Source: Alteromonas sp. 5E99-2 (GTDB taxonomy: Bacteria; Pseudomonadota; Gammaproteobacteria; Enterobacterales; Alteromonadaceae). Taken from it: a DNA stretch of 39,277 nt. The translations under genes were made by a program, and so were the position numbers. Positions 35,119 through 39,277 of this stretch are shown in pieces. The notes below the pieces were generated by a model, which saw nothing but the letters and a program-made list of their open reading frames with translations, was not told the origin of the DNA and ran no database searches. Numbering within the stretch: the first letter of the stretch is position 1; each line of letters opens with the position of its first letter. Where the stretch lies: assembly GCF_017368475.1 (NCBI RefSeq), contig NZ_JAFNJE010000018.1, positions 1 through 39,277 of the forward strand, read 5' to 3'.

Positions 35119-36240
35119 ATGCAAGGAGTATTCGGGGATCCTATATATATAGAAACTCTCTCTGAGGCTACTTTTTCTAGTGCTCTTGCAGAAATCCCAA
35201 ACACCAAATTTGAATCTATATTACTCATTGCAGTTGATCAAGATACTCCATTTCCAAAGGAATTAGAGAGCCTTTTATCAAATTCTGAATTTCCAATTTG
35301 GGGTGGGGTTTTCCCTGGAATAATATTGGCAGCTCAAGTAAAAAAGTCCGGTGCGCTGGTGATACCAATAGTCGTTAAAACACATATAGATATCATAGAA
35401 AATATTAGCCAATTTCCTCATTCAGGTAAGCAGCTATCATTTGACAATCATGACACAAAATCTGCGTTAATATTGACCGATGGGCTCACTGATAGTATTG
35501 AAGATACACTTGAAATAGTTATAAAGTCGCTTCCCTCTAATACCGTCGTATTTGGTGGAGGAGCAGGCTCATTGTCTTTCGAAAAGAAACCTTGCTTATT
35601 TACTCCTAAAGGTACCTACCAAGACGCCATGCTTATTGTGACCATGACTCAACCGTGGGAACTAGTTATAAGCCATGGTTGGGAAATTTTAGATGGCCCC
35701 TTTTTAGCAAATGAAGTATCGGGTAACGAGGTTATTCAGCTTAACTTTCAACCTGCTATTGATATCTATAGTAGTGTTGTCGAAGATCACTCAAAAAAAT
35801 CACTGCAAGACACCTCATTTTTTGATATTGCTCAGACTTATCCATTCGGGATAGACAGATTAGATAATGAGTTGTTGGTAAGAGACCCAATAAAAGTAGA
35901 AAATAATCACTTAGTGTGTGTAGGTGATATTCCCGAAAATACTATGCTCTACATATTAAAAGGTGAACCATCCTCTCTTATTAAAGCGACAAAAGATGCA
36001 GCAACAAGTCGCTATGCCAATCACTCGATTAACAATGGATTTCTATTTACTTGTATAAGTAGAGAGTTGTTTCTTAAAGACCGTTTCCAAGACGAGCTAT
36101 TAGGTATAGCAAAGCCAATGAATAATAATAATCCACTAATTGGAGTACTAGCATTAGGAGAAATAGCATCAAGCGTAAATGGCTGTGTTGATTTTCATAA
36201 TAAAACTGCTGTAATGGCAATGCCCACAGTGGTGAACTAA
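35119..36240 (+). CDS. FIST N/C-domain sensor protein
   Basis: The product is 373 residues from ATG 35119, preceded by AAGGTGGGA; GTG 35107 is the alternative. The FIST_N half includes SILLIAVDQDTPFP, the FPIWGGVFPGII block, ALILTDGLTDS and NTVVFGGGAGSLSF. The FIST_C half includes AQTYPFGI, LLVRDPIKVE, LVCVGDIPENTML, FLFTCISRELFLKDRFQDEL and GVLALGEIAS. FIST domains are thought to sense small molecules such as amino acids in signal transduction. The stop codon directly abuts the start of the GGDEF-EAL gene, so the pair probably works as a ligand sensor plus c-di-GMP enzyme. Confidence 0.9.
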   Translation: MQGVFGDPIYIETLSEATFSSALAEIPNTKFESILLIAVDQDTPFPKELESLLSNSEFPIWGGVFPGIILAAQVKKSGALVIPIVVKTHIDIIENISQFPHSGKQLSFDNHDTKSALILTDGLTDSIEDTLEIVIKSLPSNTVVFGGGAGSLSFEKKPCLFTPKGTYQDAMLIVTMTQPWELVISHGWEILDGPFLANEVSGNEVIQLNFQPAIDIYSSVVEDHSKKSLQDTSFFDIAQTYPFGIDRLDNELLVRDPIKVENNHLVCVGDIPENTMLYILKGEPSSLIKATKDAATSRYANHSINNGFLFTCISRELFLKDRFQDELLGIAKPMNNNNPLIGVLALGEIASSVNGCVDFHNKTAVMAMPTVVN

Positions 36241-38082
36241 ATGGCAAACAAAGGAGTTAGCCAAACACTACAAATTGTGTCTATACAGCACGAACTATCT
36301 ATGAGTATTGGCTTAAGTATAGATCTAGTACCTATGCTTACTACCTTTATGAAGCGCCTTAGGCAACGACTTAGCTTAAACAGCGCTATGATTGCATACC
36401 AATTCGGAGATACCTTAACGTCTCCTGCATACTCTGCACTTTCAGTTCCATCTACGCTTGTCGAAGAAAACAATAATGTTTTATCGGATCTCATCACTTC
36501 CTATTATCAATCTAATAATAACGACGTCTGCCATAAAAATATAAAAGGTTTAGACTATTATTTATTTCTTATACCCGACCATGGCGTCCTTGTTTTAGAA
36601 AGAGCTCATAGAGAAATCGATTTAAAAATATTACAAGCTATTAGACCATTACTGAATAAACTCGCAATCAGCATACATGCATGTTCTCAACATGAAGAAT
36701 TAAAGCTAGAGGTTGAAAACAGAAAACGAGTTGAACAAAAGCTAATACTACAATCATTACAAGACCCATTAACCGGAATAGCAAACAGAAACCAATTTAA
36801 TATCAAGCTTGCCGATCATCTTGAAAGCTCTTTAGCATCAGGTGTTTATGGCGCTGTATACATTATAGATTTAGATAGATTTAAAGTTATCAATGATAGC
36901 TTAGGTCATTCATTTGGTGATGACTTATTAAAAGTCATCACCAAACGCTTACAGCAGCAAAGTGATAAATTTGAAGTGTTGGCGCGTATTAGCGGTGACG
37001 AATTTGCAGTAATATCACCTCAGCTAGATAGAGATAAATACAAGGCGAAAACCAAAGCTGAAGCCATTGCTGCTAAATTAAACAGCGCATTTTCCGAAGC
37101 ACTTTGCTTTAACGGACAATGTATTAAAATTACATTGAGTATTGGCATTCAACTATTTCCCCTAGATAACAACCCACAATACAACAGTGCCCATCAAAAC
37201 AGTATTGTAAATAATGCAGATTTAGCAATGTACGCTGTTAAAAGAACTAGTCGTGATTCATATCAATTTTACAATGAATCAATGCATGCAAAAAATGAAC
37301 GGCGAGTAAAATTAGAAAATGCGCTTTACAGCGCTATCCAAGATAATGAATTTGAAGTTTATTACCAGCCGATAGTTAACGGGTCTGCTTTAATTAATGC
37401 CGCTGAAGCCCTACTACGATGGAACAGTAAATCTTTGGGACCTGTGAGCCCTGCTGAATTTATTCCCGTTGCAGAAGAAAGCGGAAGAATAGTCGATATT
37501 GGCAATTGGGTACTAGAACAAGTCTGCAGAAATATTTCAGATATTGATGCCCAAAACAGACCCAATACATTAAATTACATTAGTGTAAATATAAGCCCCA
37601 GACAATTCGGAGCATTAAATTTCGAACACGATTTTATAAGTATTCTTAATAAGTATTCGGTCCCCTACGATAAATTGCGAATCGAGATTACAGAAGGCGT
37701 TGCATTAGAAAATATTAGCTCAGCCGTTAGTCGAATGAATAGACTGGTTAATAGAGGCGTTGTGTTTATGTTAGACGATTTCGGCAGCGGATATTCGTCT
37801 TTATCTTATATTCATCAATTACCTTTGAAAACGGTAAAAATCGACCGTTCCTTTACAGCTAATATCGCTAATAACCCCAATAACCAAGTTATTGTTAATG
37901 CAATCATCGATATCTGTGTTCACTTCAATTTAGAGTGTGTAGTAGAAGGGGTAGAACATGAAAACGAAAAAAATTACCTAATGACTAAAGGTGTAAATAA
38001 ATTCCAAGGGTACTTTTTTTACCGCCCTAATAGCGCAGCGGTACTAATGGAACTCCTAGAACAGCAGCACGCCGGTCATTAA
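36241..38082 (+). CDS. GGDEF-EAL protein, probable bifunctional or phosphodiesterase c-di-GMP enzyme
   Basis: This 613-residue protein begins at ATG right after the FIST stop (TAAATG), so it is coupled to the sensor. Residues 1-150 are an unassigned, GAF-sized region without membrane helices. GGDEF spans about 175-335 with the signature RISGDEF (251-255). This SGDEF variant is compatible with activity, and no RxxD I-site precedes it. The EAL domain (about 350-600) looks catalytic: AAEALLRWNS (388-397), NISPRQF, RIEITE, MLDDFGSGYSSLSYI, VKIDRSF and VEGVEHE. It probably degrades, and may also make, c-di-GMP under control of the FIST protein. It overlaps the convergent S66 gene by 4 bases. Confidence 0.92.
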   Translation: MANKGVSQTLQIVSIQHELSMSIGLSIDLVPMLTTFMKRLRQRLSLNSAMIAYQFGDTLTSPAYSALSVPSTLVEENNNVLSDLITSYYQSNNNDVCHKNIKGLDYYLFLIPDHGVLVLERAHREIDLKILQAIRPLLNKLAISIHACSQHEELKLEVENRKRVEQKLILQSLQDPLTGIANRNQFNIKLADHLESSLASGVYGAVYIIDLDRFKVINDSLGHSFGDDLLKVITKRLQQQSDKFEVLARISGDEFAVISPQLDRDKYKAKTKAEAIAAKLNSAFSEALCFNGQCIKITLSIGIQLFPLDNNPQYNSAHQNSIVNNADLAMYAVKRTSRDSYQFYNESMHAKNERRVKLENALYSAIQDNEFEVYYQPIVNGSALINAAEALLRWNSKSLGPVSPAEFIPVAEESGRIVDIGNWVLEQVCRNISDIDAQNRPNTLNYISVNISPRQFGALNFEHDFISILNKYSVPYDKLRIEITEGVALENISSAVSRMNRLVNRGVVFMLDDFGSGYSSLSYIHQLPLKTVKIDRSFTANIANNPNNQVIVNAIIDICVHFNLECVVEGVEHENEKNYLMTKGVNKFQGYFFYRPNSAAVLMELLEQQHAGH

Positions 38083-39128
38083 GCTACTACAGATTCAAGC
38101 AATCTCAGTATTTTTTTATCTAAATTTAATTCCATTTTAGCTCCCAATGGCATTACTATTTTAGGGTCTGTATGGCCAAACATAACATTCGTAATTATAG
38201 GCAAATTAGTAATACCGAACTCTACAGATACTACGGACCTTATAACGTTATCCAGTTCTAATTTTTCTTCTAGAGAAAAATGCATCGGATTCGCTATCAT
38301 CAAAGCGTTAATTTGTTCATACACACCTTGAGTGCCATAGTTACGCAATATACGCTTTACCGCATTCACTGAAGGTTTCTCTTCCGATGTCTCCAAAAAT
38401 ATAATTTTCCCTCGCCAAAAGCTTCCAGTGGGCCAATATTCCGTCCCCTTTATAAACTCTAGAACTTCAAGACACCCACCAAATAGCGTACCAGAGATCA
38501 CTCCATGACCTTGTAGCACTCTTATTCCCGTATCTAATTGGGGCTTATTCACTTTCCCTAGGTTTTCCTTAACACTCCAATCTGGAAAACCATCACTAAA
38601 AGATTCATAGATTGGAAATGTATAAGTAGGTTTTGATGAGAACAACAAATCATATACGTGTTGCCTATAAGTTTCAGGTAACGCTGCCATCTGAGAAAAA
38701 CCTGCCATTATTGAAGGACCATTAAACGTAATCATCCCCTTTAGATAGCAAAACACATTCAAAACTGTGGTATCAGAAAAGCCCATGACTATTTTAGGGT
38801 TTGCTTTAATCACCTTAGGGTTTAAATAAGGAAGTAACAAAACTAAATCGTCGCCACCTATAGTTATAAATAAGGCTTTTATTTCAGGATCTGAAAATGC
38901 ATTATTGATGTCTTGAGCACGGGCTTTGACATTATTAATTGTTGAATCATTATTCATTCTTGTGGATGGGTATTCCACTACCTCTAAGCCCCATTCCATT
39001 AGAACTCGAAGGCCTTTTTCATAAACATCAGGGAATACAAAAGGGCCACCCCATGATGGTGACAACACTGCAACTTTATCTCCTGATAGAAGTCTTTTAG
39101 GTTTTATTAATTCTTGAGCCAATTCCAT
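38079..39128 (-). CDS. S66-family serine peptidase (MccF / LD-carboxypeptidase-like)
   Basis: This 349-residue S66 protein has the Ser-Glu-His triad of MccF: S118 in GFSDTT, E246 in FLETSEEKPS and H319 in FGHTDPK. KVAVLSPSWGG (18-28) and FITIGGDD complete the fold. MccF hydrolyses the amide bond of microcin C-type aminoacyl-nucleotides and gives immunity. Other members are cytoplasmic LD-carboxypeptidases of murein recycling. MccF-type seems more likely from the triad spacing and 340+ length, but no microcin genes are nearby. The start is ATG 39128, with AGG 7 bases upstream. Confidence 0.88.
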   Translation of the reverse strand: MELAQELIKPKRLLSGDKVAVLSPSWGGPFVFPDVYEKGLRVLMEWGLEVVEYPSTRMNNDSTINNVKARAQDINNAFSDPEIKALFITIGGDDLVLLLPYLNPKVIKANPKIVMGFSDTTVLNVFCYLKGMITFNGPSIMAGFSQMAALPETYRQHVYDLLFSSKPTYTFPIYESFSDGFPDWSVKENLGKVNKPQLDTGIRVLQGHGVISGTLFGGCLEVLEFIKGTEYWPTGSFWRGKIIFLETSEEKPSVNAVKRILRNYGTQGVYEQINALMIANPMHFSLEEKLELDNVIRSVVSVEFGITNLPIITNVMFGHTDPKIVMPLGAKMELNLDKKILRLLESVVA

Positions 39129-39277
39129 TGTTTACCTAGCCTTTATCCGTTTATTAAAGACTATCATTACTATTTCCCCCCTACAAACAATAAGCCCCAG
39201 CGTTAGCTTAGGCTTTTAGGCTTCTCTTTCGAGAGAATAAGAGTCTTGAGGTATCTATTCTACCCTGGGTAACCTCA

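Overview
The window looks like a core chromosomal segment of a marine gammaproteobacterium of the Alteromonadales (Alteromonas/Glaciecola/Paraglaciecola-like). This is inferred from gene order and protein style, not from a database search. The order kbl-tdh, LPS genes, coaD, mutM, rpmG-rpmB-radC, coaBC, slmA matches the E. coli 81-82 min region. ubiC-ubiA-ubiK, rep, a FliL paralogue and an SOS-controlled imuA-imuB-dnaE2 cassette fit the same group. Genes are dense on both strands and base composition is moderately AT-rich. I see no rRNA, CRISPR array, integrase or intact transposase.

Layout. 1-1.2 kb: the 3' end of a GPH-family sugar symporter and a LacI-type regulator. 1.2-3 kb: an extended SDR (dihydroflavonol-reductase-like) and a TetR regulator on the minus strand, behind a promoter carrying two tandem palindromic operators; the TetR gene appears to start at an AUA codon. 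3-4.6 kb: dgt, with a 13-codon in-frame gap that removes the first metal-binding His of the HD domain. 4.7-7.6 kb: a peroxiredoxin-like protein and an MFS transporter, divergent from a LysR regulator. 7.6-15.1 kb: tRNA-Arg(CCG), cytochrome c5, a GAF-GAF-GGDEF-EAL protein, rep, ubiK, ubiA, ubiC and a FliL-like protein. 15.1-17.7 kb: the threonine-catabolic run kbl-tdh-glpE. 17.8-21.6 kb: a heptosyltransferase divergent from kdkA (Kdo kinase), then coaD, mutM, rpmG and rpmB. 21.7-27 kb: radC and coaBC, normally close divergent neighbours, are separated here by about 2.9 kb holding a PLP-dependent decarboxylase, decayed coding sequence and an orphan zinc-ribbon/membrane/coiled-coil protein. Imperfect direct repeats flank that insert. 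slmA follows coaBC. 27-29.8 kb: a secreted M28 peptidase, a TetR regulator and a DUF1820 protein. 29.9-35 kb: LexA box, imuA, imuB and dnaE2. 35.1-39.1 kb: a FIST sensor protein, a GGDEF-EAL protein, and a convergent S66 (MccF/LD-carboxypeptidase-like) peptidase.

How the genes work together. Envelope assembly (heptosyltransferase, KdkA), cofactor synthesis (CoaD, CoaBC, UbiA/C/K), genome maintenance (MutM, Rep, RadC, SlmA, Dgt, ImuA/B-DnaE2) and c-di-GMP signalling (two GGDEF/EAL proteins) dominate. The most unusual items are the damaged HD motif of Dgt, the AUA-initiated TetR gene beside its operator-laden promoter, and the repeat-bounded insertion that splits radC from coaBC. I did not find a clearly new multi-gene system; the FIST-GGDEF-EAL pair and the radC/coaBC insert are the best places to look for one.
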